From the NCBI GenBank assembly GCA_963840975.1, contig CAWJBC010000021.1, forward strand, positions 310,001 to 374,000: a stretch of 64,000 nt of DNA, written 5' to 3'. Both the position numbers and the translations under genes were made by a program. Shown in pieces: positions 8,236-16,888 of this stretch. The notes beneath the pieces were generated by a model. That model searched no databases. It worked only from the letters and a program-made list of their open reading frames with translations, and was not told the origin of the DNA. The stretch is from JAADJA01 sp963840975. Lineage in GTDB: Bacteria > Bacteroidota > Bacteroidia > Bacteroidales > JAADJA01. Position 1 is the first letter of the stretch. Every line of letters starts with the position of its first letter.

Positions 8236-11200
8236 TTATAACTTTTTTTTTCTGGCCTTGTACCTTATCAAGAAGATTAATAAAATAATCAAGGTCAAAA
8301 CTATCCCACTGGTGTATGCTATTGCACTTATCCCGGGTTTATTTGCGACAGGAGCCGTTTTTCCTATTTGCACATAGGCAGCCCAGAAATAAGGGTGGGA
8401 TTGAAGAGGATCTGAGTGCTCAAGATAAGTAAGTTTTGCATTTTGTAATGCCTTATCCGTGCCAATGCCTGTTTTCATTTGCTGATAAAACTCTGTCATT
8501 ATTTCAGCGCCTGCTACATCTTCAACTTCCCACATTGTCATAACAACGGATGGAATACCAGCGAATAAAAACCCTCTTGCCAAACTCATTATTCCTTCTC
8601 CTTTATTCAATTTTCCGGTTCCGGTTTTACAGGCACTTAAAACTGCCAGCCTGGCGTTTAATTTTAAATTATATATTTCATAGGCATTTAAAAATCCATC
8701 TTCAACTGTATCATTGGTATGGGTAAAAATTAATTTTGAAGCCATCGGATCATCTTCATCAATCAATGTATGCATGGCAAAATGAAGGATTCCATATTTC
8801 TGAGCATTCTTTTTAAAGTTGAGTTCGGTGGCAACTTCACCAAGAAGTACTTCGCCCTTCATGATTGAAATGATATTGTTGACCTCCTCTTTCGAATGAT
8901 CCAAAGGCTTCAAATTGCTGAAAATATCATCTGATCGGTTGAGGGAGGCTTGTGTTTGGTTGAATATTTTTGAATAATCAGGAGCCATTGCCAGTATTTT
9001 TCGAGCATATTTGTTCCTGTCAGAATAATTAAATAAAAGCGTACTCGAAAAAGAATAGGATACGGTATATGACTTTAGAACATATTCGAGTTTGCTAAAG
9101 TCAATTCTCTCAGGAACTTTAAAATCTTTAATTAATGCTTCAAAGGGAAGATAACCAAGAACATTATCAGGAATAATAATGACCCTTGAATATTTTGTTG
9201 AATGTTCTTCTGGTAAGAACAATGTTCTGTATAAAAAATTGCCCAAATAAATGAACTCAATAAAGTCTTCCTTATCAAATGATTCAATAGGAAACTGGTT
9301 GATGGAAGAAACAAAATTTTGAACTTTATCTTTAAAGTCAGCTTCCAAAATATACTTATGAAGACGAATGCTGTCAGAGGTAATGAAGAAGGTGAGCAAA
9401 AGTGAATCAATAATTTTGTATTCTAATAATAGTTCTCCATTCTTAAGTTTGGATTGGATGTCAGAAATTTTAACTACTTTAAAGTTATACTTTAAGTCAT
9501 AATATTGAGGATAATCTTTCTCGATAGAACCAATCAGGCTATCGTAACTCATCGTTTTTTTGAAAATACTTTTCTTCCATTTATCAATTTTATTAGTATC
9601 AACAGAAATTTTTTGACTTTCATCGTAAATGAAATTTTTATAAAGAGCAATATCTCTGCTCAATTCTGTCTCTTTTTGCCTGAGAACCAATGGGATATCT
9701 GTAAACTCTATGGCTTCAGATTCCCTGATGGAAGAGAGAAGTATAGCGGCTTTCCCTTTCTCTGAATATTCAAAGGCGATATTTAAATACTTAGGATCAT
9801 TGCTTTTACCGTATAAATCGGTTGCAATGAGAACAACTAAATTGTAAATATTATATACATATTCATTCGTCTGTAGCTTCGTGCCTTCATCCTTGTAAGA
9901 AGCTAAAATCAGCTCAAAAAGCCCGATTGCAAGCTTACTGGTTTCAAGGCTCATTTCCAGGTCATGGATACTCCTCGACTTATCAAGATAAATATCATAT
10001 AATATATATGCCTTCCTGTATAAGATGACGAATTTATTGAATTCCGGGTCCAAATCTTTTAACCTTGGATTAACATAAACATTCTCATTGTTAAAATTTT
10101 CAGTAGTGGAGATGAGAGCTTTTTGATAGTAAAGCAGGGCCTTATCAGGGTATCCCATATTATTGTACAAATCACCCAAATAAATTAACGTAATAGAAAC
10201 GTCTGTATATTTATTTCCGTAATTCTCAACCCATATATTATAAGCTTTAATTAATAACTCTTCAGCCTTTTTATAGTTCTTTTTTGAAATACAAAATTCT
10301 CCATAAGCCAGGTAGCTACCTGCAGTTATTGGATGATTAATTCCGTAAATAGACTCTGCTTTTGATATTGACAACAAATAATTTTTTTCAGCATCTTTAT
10401 AGTTACTAAAATTAAAATAACATCTTGCCAGACTTCTTAATGATTTGATAACAGATTCTGAATTGAAATTATCATTAAGGCTTTCAGTATAGTATTGAAT
10501 TGCTTTGTTAAAATCACCTTTGGCTTCATAAATTACACCTAGGTTCAGAACTAAATCGGCAATAATGGGATTGTTCCGTGTTGTACTCTTTAAATACAGA
10601 GAAAGTGCCCTCTCATGATAATCCAATGCCTTCGTCAAATCCCTAAGCAAAATATAAAGTGTTCCTTTATTATAATATATTGGTGCTAAACCAAAATAAT
10701 CCAATCCAAAGTTTGTATTGTAGATTTCTTCAGCTTTTGAATAATAATCCAAGGCTTGATTTGGATTTCCCATTACATTTAAAAACCTGCCATAATTTAT
10801 ATAGCCAATGGCTAATTGAGGATCAGTTGAACTCAGAGTCTTTTCCTTTAAAATTATTGATCTGTTCAGGTAAACAAGAGCACTATCGTAATTTCCTGTG
10901 GAGGATAGTACTATGCCAATATTTTGGAATAGTGCAGCCATCATAATTTCTGATGGCTGCTCCCTTGATTCTTCAATTAACAAAGCCTCCCTGTAAAACG
11001 CCATTGCAATATCCAAATTCCCACTCGAAAATTGAATATTACCTATGGCTCTTTTAACCAAAACCAGCAAACTATCATTTACTCCCTCTTCAAAATATTG
11101 TAAAGATGAATTTAATGATTGTATAGCGCTGTCAAATTTAAGAGTTTTACTGTAAGTTGTGCCTCTGAGATAATAAAATGTTCCTAATAAATTATCATCG

Positions 11201-11526
11201 GTTACATGATATTTATTAATTAAACTATCCGACTGCTTAATATAGTTAAAAGTCGAATCAAATAATCCCATGATTTGATAGCATTGAACAATTTGAAAAT
11301 TGATTTTTAACACATCATTCCAATGCTTATGATTAATATAATATTCTGAGAGCGTTTTGTAGTAAATTAACGATGTTTCATAATTGGAAGCACTATAAAG
11401 TGAATCTGCTTTCGCTAATAGACTTTCTGAATCAAAATTGGGAATAACTAAACTGCTACTTTGACAAAAAGCCGAGGAAAAATAGGTAACGAGTACAATT
11501 AAAATATGTATTTTAATGTATTTCAA
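8236..11526 (-). CDS. exported TPR-CHAT domain protease, membrane-anchored
   Basis: 1096 residues. It has an N-terminal signal peptide (about 1-21), ten or more tetratricopeptide repeats (about 30-520), a linker and coiled region, and a C-terminal CHAT domain (caspase-like, about 720-1050). The catalytic dyad is visible: His919 in HFAMHT and Cys966 in LSACKTG, followed by the conserved GEGIMSLARGFLFAGIPSVV block and the MTMWEVED motif. A single transmembrane helix (about 1066-1088) with a basic tail (RYKARKKKL) closes the protein, so TPRs and protease should face the periplasm. It converges on the sigma factor/TPR pair. Known CHAT proteases are activated through their TPRs; here a periplasmic target such as the TPR membrane protein or the nearby peptide is plausible but unproven. 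Confidence 0.9.
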   Translation of the reverse strand: MKYIKIHILIVLVTYFSSAFCQSSSLVIPNFDSESLLAKADSLYSASNYETSLIYYKTLSEYYINHKHWNDVLKINFQIVQCYQIMGLFDSTFNYIKQSDSLINKYHVTDDNLLGTFYYLRGTTYSKTLKFDSAIQSLNSSLQYFEEGVNDSLLVLVKRAIGNIQFSSGNLDIAMAFYREALLIEESREQPSEIMMAALFQNIGIVLSSTGNYDSALVYLNRSIILKEKTLSSTDPQLAIGYINYGRFLNVMGNPNQALDYYSKAEEIYNTNFGLDYFGLAPIYYNKGTLYILLRDLTKALDYHERALSLYLKSTTRNNPIIADLVLNLGVIYEAKGDFNKAIQYYTESLNDNFNSESVIKSLRSLARCYFNFSNYKDAEKNYLLSISKAESIYGINHPITAGSYLAYGEFCISKKNYKKAEELLIKAYNIWVENYGNKYTDVSITLIYLGDLYNNMGYPDKALLYYQKALISTTENFNNENVYVNPRLKDLDPEFNKFVILYRKAYILYDIYLDKSRSIHDLEMSLETSKLAIGLFELILASYKDEGTKLQTNEYVYNIYNLVVLIATDLYGKSNDPKYLNIAFEYSEKGKAAILLSSIRESEAIEFTDIPLVLRQKETELSRDIALYKNFIYDESQKISVDTNKIDKWKKSIFKKTMSYDSLIGSIEKDYPQYYDLKYNFKVVKISDIQSKLKNGELLLEYKIIDSLLLTFFITSDSIRLHKYILEADFKDKVQNFVSSINQFPIESFDKEDFIEFIYLGNFLYRTLFLPEEHSTKYSRVIIIPDNVLGYLPFEALIKDFKVPERIDFSKLEYVLKSYTVSYSFSSTLLFNYSDRNKYARKILAMAPDYSKIFNQTQASLNRSDDIFSNLKPLDHSKEEVNNIISIMKGEVLLGEVATELNFKKNAQKYGILHFAMHTLIDEDDPMASKLIFTHTNDTVEDGFLNAYEIYNLKLNARLAVLSACKTGTGKLNKGEGIMSLARGFLFAGIPSVVMTMWEVEDVAGAEIMTEFYQQMKTGIGTDKALQNAKLTYLEHSDPLQSHPYFWAAYVQIGKTAPVANKPGISAIAYTSGIVLTLIILLIFLIRYKARKKKL

Positions 11527-11658
11527 TGTTTCAAAATTCAGTATTGTTTTTATTCCAAAGAATAATTCAATTATACTTGTTTCTTTTCATTAGGTTTTGT
11601 TTTGCCATAAAAAGACCTTCATCTATTAAAACTAACATTGATAAAGAATGATCAATTC

Positions 11659-11694
11659 AAAAAAAAAAGAAAGTTTCGATCAGTCAAAACTTTC
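11659..11694 (-). terminator. intrinsic terminator, minus strand
   Basis: On the minus strand a perfect 8-bp stem, GAAAGTTT / AAACTTTC, with a 10-base loop is followed directly by ten T. It lies upstream of the CHAT gene and downstream of a second terminator, so it ends a short transcript that is not the CHAT mRNA. Confidence 0.7.
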
Positions 11695-11782
11695 CTCTTC
11701 CTATTGTACTTTTCATTTCCAGACTGAGAAAACCTCATATTCTCAAAAAGAAAACGGCAGAACATCTAATCCATAAAATAAA

Positions 11783-11820
11783 CAAAGAATAATTTTGAAA
11801 TGAATCAAAATTATTCTTTG
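11783..11820 (-). terminator. strong hairpin terminator after the small secreted peptide gene
   Basis: A perfect 16-bp inverted repeat (arms CAAAGAATAATTTTGA at 11783-11798 and its complement at 11805-11820, 6-base loop), located 17 bp past the stop codon of the peptide gene and followed on the minus strand by a T-rich stretch. The arm sequence CAAAGAATAATT also occurs at 11556-11567, upstream of the CHAT gene. Confidence 0.65.
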
Positions 11821-11837
11821 AGTTTAATTTTAGAACA

Positions 11838-12011
11838 TCATTCGGGAACAAAAGTACCATTAACCTCTGATTGAGATATGGCTCTGATGTCTTGTCCTCC
11901 TCCTGATCCTGTTGCTTGTCCTGAATTACTTGTATTGTCAGCGATGACATTTAAAGTAACTCCAAGGAAAAACATTGCCATCAAGATGGCAAAAACACTT
12001 CTCTTTTTCAT
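11838..12011 (-). CDS. small secreted peptide precursor, 57 residues
   Basis: A short gene with a good signal peptide: basic start MKKR, a hydrophobic core (VFAILMAMFFLGVTLNVIA) and a likely cleavage near residue 25. The mature part would be about 32 residues, polar, with a Gly/Ser-rich segment (GQATGSGGGQD) and the end NGTFVPE. It has a TAnnTTTG promoter element at 12055-12062 and a strong hairpin terminator, so it is a complete transcription unit. It lies between the CHAT protease (same strand, downstream) and the histidine-kinase-like gene (divergent). I recognise no family. Possible roles are a protease substrate, a signal peptide for the sigma circuit or a small envelope protein; none is shown. 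Confidence 0.7.
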   Translation of the reverse strand: MKKRSVFAILMAMFFLGVTLNVIADNTSNSGQATGSGGGQDIRAISQSEVNGTFVPE

Positions 12012-12054
12012 AAATTCTCAATTTTAAACTAATTGTTAAATTAGAATAACGGTT

Positions 12055-12062
12055 CAAAAATA
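12055..12062 (-). promoter_or_regulatory. TAnnTTTG -7 element for the small peptide gene
   Basis: CAAAAATA on the plus strand reads TATTTTTG on the minus strand, an exact consensus match 44 bp before the start codon of the 57-residue peptide. Confidence 0.55.
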
Positions 12063-12152
12063 ATACTTTTTTCCAAATTGGGAATTTTTTTTTCATATTT
12101 TTTCATTTTGAACCAAAATCTTCAGCAATTTAGGTATTGGATTCTTTAATTT

Positions 12153-12164
12153 AGGGTAACCTTT
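12153..12164 (+). promoter_or_regulatory. AGGGTAACCTTT motif upstream of the histidine-kinase-like gene
   Basis: Identical over 12 bases to the motif in front of the sigma factor gene at 6861-6872. No TAnnTTTG element is present here, so this may be the promoter of an alternative sigma factor. Confidence 0.4.
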
Positions 12165-12224
12165 TTATACAGGACGGAATAAAGAGACGGATTCAATATA
12201 ATTGGGTCTGTAAACTTTTTATTG

Positions 12225-12998
12225 ATGATAAAAAAACTTTCTTATAAAGAATTAGAGGAAAAGATTTCAAACATCCAAACAGAGTTGGAAACAAAAGAGA
12301 AAGAAATCAATTCCATTTTGGCTTCCTTTCTTTCAAATATTTCGCATGATATTAGAAATCCTATGAATGTAATCGTTGGGTTTTCAAATTTATTGAGTTC
12401 CCCGAATTTCAGCCAGCAGCAGAAAGATTTCTTTACTGAGGAAATCAACAAAAGCAGCGATAAATTGCTGAGGTTAATTGACAACTATATTTTATCAGCC
12501 AAGATTGAAACGAATGAATTGAAAATCAACAAAGAAGAGTTAAATCCTTCTGAAATAATGAATGAAGTTCTTGATTATTTCCATAATAAAAAACAAGATT
12601 CATTGCATAATAACATATCTTACCAAGAACTCAAAATAAATAAACTCAAGGATTTTAAGATACTTACAGATCGGGGTATTATCAAAAAGGCAATCATTAA
12701 CCTTGTGGAGCATGCAAAGCCCGATATTAGGACTTCCATTTCTATTGGCTTTGATATAGAAAATGGAAATAGTATTGTCTTTTTTGTTGGCTTTGTTCCT
12801 TTAGTACAAACAGGAAGAGACATGAAGCCCGATGATGAGAATAAATTCAAATTCTCAGAGTTTCATGAAGAAAGTGCCATTAGCAGTTTTGCAATTACAG
12901 ATAAGTTGATTCGAAAATTGGGTAGTAAGTTGCAAATTAAAACAAATTTTGGAAAAGAATCAACCTTCAGTTTCAGTTTACCTCTGCTATTGAAATAA
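12225..12998 (+). CDS. histidine-kinase-like protein with degenerate ATPase domain
   Basis: 257 residues from the ATG at 12225. A short coiled coil (about 5-32) leads into a HisKA dimerisation domain whose H-box is intact (SHDIRNPMNVIVGFSNLL, phospho-acceptor His41). The following HATPase-like domain (about 130-257) is poor: the N-box reads NLVEHAKP with His in place of the usual Asn, no DxGxG motif is visible where the G1 box should be, and the G2 box is missing, yet the end (IKTNFGKESTFSFSLPLL) keeps the fold signature. There is no membrane segment and no sensor domain. It may be a pseudokinase that titrates or transfers phosphate rather than makes it. Its promoter shares a 12-mer with that of the sigma factor. 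Confidence 0.8.
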   Translation: MIKKLSYKELEEKISNIQTELETKEKEINSILASFLSNISHDIRNPMNVIVGFSNLLSSPNFSQQQKDFFTEEINKSSDKLLRLIDNYILSAKIETNELKINKEELNPSEIMNEVLDYFHNKKQDSLHNNISYQELKINKLKDFKILTDRGIIKKAIINLVEHAKPDIRTSISIGFDIENGNSIVFFVGFVPLVQTGRDMKPDDENKFKFSEFHEESAISSFAITDKLIRKLGSKLQIKTNFGKESTFSFSLPLLLK

Positions 12999-13084
12999 AA
13001 CTCTATCCCCTCTTTTTCAAGAATACAAAGATGTTATTAATATCAAATTTAAATCAAATACAGATTTTTTGAAATCAGGGAGAA

Positions 13085-15722
13085 TTATTTTTTCAAATGA
13101 TTGATCTGATCTTCTATGACCTTAATCTTATTTTCTGCATCCTCTTTTTTCATAAGCTCTTTGTTAACAACATCAGCAGGTGCTGTATTGACGAACCTTT
13201 GGTTCTCCAGCTTCTTATTTACAGAAACAAGGAACCCCTTAGTATAAGCTAACTCTTCTTCAAGTTTTTTAATTTCTGCTTGATGATCAATTGAACTGCC
13301 AACAGGTATGAAAAATTCTGTTGATTTAATTATAAATGAAATTGTTCCAGGCTCTTTTTCTTCTACATATTTGATCGTGCTTAAATTGCAAAGCTTTGAA
13401 ATAACACTGTCGAAAGTACGGTCAGGCGCTTGTTGATTATTCTTTTTAATGTGCAATTCAAGTTTTTCCCTCATCGGGATATTTTTTGATTTGCGAAGGT
13501 TACGTATAGCAATGATTACCTGTTCTTCCACATCGAACATATCAAGAAGGCTCTGATCAACATCCCCTGACTCAGGTATTGAGGACATCATAATACTTTC
13601 ATTTTCATTCCTGACTTTCAAATGATGCCATATTTCTTCTGAGATAAAGGGCATAAAAGGATGAATAATCCTCATCAATTGATCGAAGAAAGAAGTTGTT
13701 CTATTAAAAGTAACCGGATCAATTGGTTTTTGGTATGCCGGTTTGATCATTTCTAAGTACCATGAGCAGAAATCATCCCATACCAATTTATACGCAGCCA
13801 TCAGGGCATCTGATATCCGGTATTTGGAATAATGATCTTCAATGATGTTCAATGAGGAATTCAATTTCGACTCAAACCAGCGAACTGAAACTGCTGCTGA
13901 ATCAGGTTGTTCAAGCTGGTCATCAATCTCCCATCCTTTTATTAGCCGGAGTGCATTCCAAACTTTGTTCGAAAAATTTCTGCCCTGCTCACAAAGTACT
14001 TCATCAAAGGGTAAGTCGTTTCCCGCGGGTGACGTCAATAGCATTCCCACCCTTACACCATCTGCACCGTATTTTTTTATTAGGTCAATGGGATCGGGTG
14101 AATTGCCCAAAGATTTCGACATTTTCCGCCCGATTTTATCGCGCACAATGCCAGTCAAGTAGACATTTTTAAACGGAATGTCTTTCCTGTATTCCAGACC
14201 TGCCATTATCATTCTTGCAACCCAGAAAAACAATATTTCAGGAGCAGTGATCAGATCATTGGTTGGGTAGTAATATTTTATATCGTCATTATTTGGATTG
14301 CGAATGCCATCAAATACTGAAATGGGCCACAACCAGCTTGAAAACCAGGTATCCAGAACATCTTCGTCCTGTACCAGGTCATCTATTTTTAAATCCGGCA
14401 GGTTGATATTTTTTTTGTGCAATTGCAAGCGCTTCCTCTTTAGATACTGCAACAACAAATTCTTTTCCTGGCAAATAGTAAGCGGGAATTCTTTGTCCCC
14501 ACCACAGTTGTCGTGAAATACACCAATCCCTCACATTTTCCATCCAATGTCTGTAAGTATTTTTGAATTTTGCAGGATGAAATTTTATGGTATCATTCAT
14601 TACAACCTCGAGCGCCGGCTCTGCCAAGGGCTTCATTTTTAGAAACCATTGCAGGGAAAGTTTAGGTTCAATTACTTCGTCTGTCCTTTCAGAGTAGCCT
14701 ACTTTGTTTATGTAATTTTCTGTTTTTACAAGGTTGCCTGACAATTGAAGGTCCTTAATAATTTTATCCCTCACCTTGAAACGATCTTCATTTGTATAAA
14801 TCTGTGCCTTTTCGTTTAAAGTTCCATCGTCATTAAAAATATCAATTATATCAAGTTTATGTCTGATGCCAATTTCATAATCGTTTATATCATGAGCAGG
14901 TGTTATTTTAAGGCAGCCTGTTCCGAATTCCATATCCACATAGTCATCTTTAATTATAGGAATTGATCTGTTAATAAGAGGTACAAGCACATGTTTGCCA
15001 ACTATGTGACTATACCTTTCATCATTAGGATTGACACAAATCGCAGTATCGCCAAGAATTGTTTCCGGCCGGGTTGTTGCAATTGTAACCCACTCATCTG
15101 ATTCGGATTCAATTTTATACCTGAGATAATAAAGTTTTGACTGAACCTCTTTGTAAATAACTTCTTCATCAGATAGTGCGGTGAGGGCTTTCGGATCCCA
15201 ATTCACCATCCGAATACCTCGGTAAATCAATCCTTTATTATAAAGATCAACAAAAACATGAACAACGGATTCATACAAAGCCTCATCCATCGTAAACCGG
15301 GTTCTTGTCCAGTCGCATGAAGCTCCCAGTTTCTTTAACTGTTCGAGAATGATACCACCATGTTTTTCCTTCCATTCCCAGGCGTATTCCAGAAATTTTT
15401 CCCTCGAAATACTATACTTATCAATTCCTTCTTCTGTTAATTTTGCAACTACTTTTGCTTCGGTAGCAATAGAAGCATGATCCGTACCAGGCAGCCAAAG
15501 CGTATTTTTTCCCTGCATCCGGGCACGGCGGGCAAGTACATCCTGAATGGTATTATTGAGCATGTGCCCCATGTGCAAAACACCGGTAACATTTGGCGGA
15601 GGTATTACAATGCAATAAGGTTCTCGTTCGTCAGGTAGGCTTCTGAAAAATTCGTTTTTCATCCAAAAAGAGTACCATTTTTCTTCAGTCCCTTGCGGGT
15701 CATATTTACTTGGAATGTCCAT
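13085..15722 (-). CDS. valS: valyl-tRNA synthetase, reading frame broken by a frameshift near 14409-14416
   Basis: The class I synthetase that charges tRNA-Val. The N-terminal part (start 15722, MDIPSKYDPQ) has the HIGH motif as HMGH in PPPNVTGVLHMGH and the WWGQRIPAYY segment. The C-terminal part has the QDEDVLDTWFSSWLWP block, KMSKS, the anticodon-binding region and a final coiled-coil arm. The two halves are in different frames. The break falls at a run of eight A on the coding strand (plus-strand T at 14409-14416): reading through the run the first frame stops 33 bases later. Seven or ten A would restore one frame of about 878 residues. As valS is essential and normally single-copy, a sequence error or transcriptional slippage at the A8 run is more likely than true loss. 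Confidence 0.9.
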
Positions 15723-15789
15723 GCTGATTGATAAAAATTTATTTTAAGGTTGTAAAAGTAGAAAAAACGATGAACTCTGACTTATGTCA

Positions 15790-16407
15790 TTAAATCTTTA
15801 ATTGGTTTAAATAGCTTATTGAATCTGATCCTGTATTGAAAATCAAATCCACAATACTCAGATTAGGAATAAAACCAAATTTTTCGGTAAAAACCTGTCT
15901 GTAAAAAGTCATTTTGCTTGCCGAAGTTTTTTTTGGATTGAAAGAATAACGGTAATCTCTTAAATTTTCATCACCCTCTTTCTCAAAATTCTCAGTATAA
16001 TGAATCACCGGATTCAGCTTTAACAATTTCATGGTCTCACCAAGCAAGAGGTGATTGAAATCAAGCAGGTATTTGTGTTTTGTAAAATAAAATTTTTCAA
16101 AAACTTCTGCATAAAACAAGAAGAAGGGAGAATGATTATAAGCTGACACAAGTGCTCGCCAATGGTTCAATTGCCATTTAACTGAGTTATCAATTTCAAT
16201 ATCCTTTGTTTTTGTGTGATTACCTTTCGTTTTATTAACCGGTATGGTCAACGAAATCTTCCCGTTGGCAGAATAAATTTCACAACGGTTGCGAAAGGTT
16301 TGTTTTATATAATTTTCTTCCTGTTCAATGGAGATAAAATCCTCATTGATCAATGCAGCAATATATTCTATTGGTGGCAAATATGCTGTTGAAAAAAGTA
16401 CCGTCAA
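15790..16407 (-). CDS. WbqC family protein
   Basis: About 205 residues with the WbqC-like pattern: start LFSTAYLPPIEYIAALI, then NYIKQTFRNRCEI, then the SVKWQLNHWRAL and SAYNHSPFFLFY blocks. The family is found near polysaccharide genes and its activity is not established. The start is probably the TTG at 16407 (giving MTVLFSTAYLPP), because a TAnnTTTG element at 16430-16437 lies inside the longer open frame that would begin at 16485, and the family homology starts right after the TTG. Its neighbours, valS and three thioredoxins, do not suggest a pathway. Confidence 0.75.
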   Translation of the reverse strand: MTVLFSTAYLPPIEYIAALINEDFISIEQEENYIKQTFRNRCEIYSANGKISLTIPVNKTKGNHTKTKDIEIDNSVKWQLNHWRALVSAYNHSPFFLFYAEVFEKFYFTKHKYLLDFNHLLLGETMKLLKLNPVIHYTENFEKEGDENLRDYRYSFNPKKTSASKMTFYRQVFTEKFGFIPNLSIVDLIFNTGSDSISYLNQLKI

Positions 16408-16429
16408 CGTTTTTTTAATTATAAGGAGG

Positions 16430-16437
16430 CAAAAATA
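16430..16437 (-). promoter_or_regulatory. TAnnTTTG -7 element for the WbqC-like gene
   Basis: Reads TATTTTTG on the minus strand, 23 bp before the TTG start at 16407. It decides against an upstream start at 16485. Confidence 0.55.
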
Positions 16438-16501
16438 CAAATGATAAAGCACAAAAAAAGGTGCAACTACAGTGCACCTTATCAAAATAATTATGCCTTA
16501 T

Positions 16502-16870
16502 TTAATTGGCTGCGATAGTTTTGTTCAGCAAAACTTCCTCAATTGCGCCTTTCATGGCATCTTTTGGAAGTGCTCCCATTGCCATTTGGGGTTGTCCGTC
16601 CTTTGGGCAGAAAAGGAGCGAAGGGATGCTTTTAATCCCGAATGCAGCAGCTAATTCCTGCTCGGCTTCCGTATCTACTTTATAAATATTAATCTTGTCT
16701 TTGTATTCCGAAGACAATTCTTCAAGAATCGGAGCTACCATTTTACATGGTCCGCACCAGTCGGCATAAAAATCAATGAGGCAAGGTAAGTCACCTTCAA
16801 ATTTCCAATCCTTGTTTTTTTCATAATTGAATACCTTGTCTAAAAAAGTTTGTTTTGTTAAATGTTCCAT
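16502..16870 (-). CDS. thioredoxin, cytoplasmic type
   Basis: 122 residues, a single thioredoxin fold with the classical active site WCGPC (DFYADWCGPCKMVAPIL) and the cis-proline segment SIPSLLF. There is no signal peptide, so it should act in the cytoplasm as a disulfide reductase. An N-terminal extension of about 30 residues (TFLDKVFNYEKNKDWKFEGDLPCLIDFY) is shared with the two upstream paralogues, showing that the three arose by tandem duplication. It is the last gene of the trx trio on the minus strand. Confidence 0.9.
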   Translation of the reverse strand: MEHLTKQTFLDKVFNYEKNKDWKFEGDLPCLIDFYADWCGPCKMVAPILEELSSEYKDKINIYKVDTEAEQELAAAFGIKSIPSLLFCPKDGQPQMAMGALPKDAMKGAIEEVLLNKTIAAN

Positions 16871-16888
16871 TTTTTGTGATTTTTGTTA

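Noticed and set aside
11735..11950. 71-codon minus-strand frame upstream of the CHAT gene
   Set aside because: It runs through the 16-bp hairpin and overlaps, in another frame, the signal-peptide-bearing 57-residue gene, which has the better start and promoter.
11974..11991. Perfect inverted repeat TTGCCATC-AA-GATGGCAA
   Set aside because: Falls within the signal-peptide codons of the small peptide gene; probably a coincidence of codons, with no T-run.
13842..14172. Two overlapping plus-strand frames of about 106 codons
   Set aside because: Antisense to valS and without initiation signals; shadows of a conserved gene.
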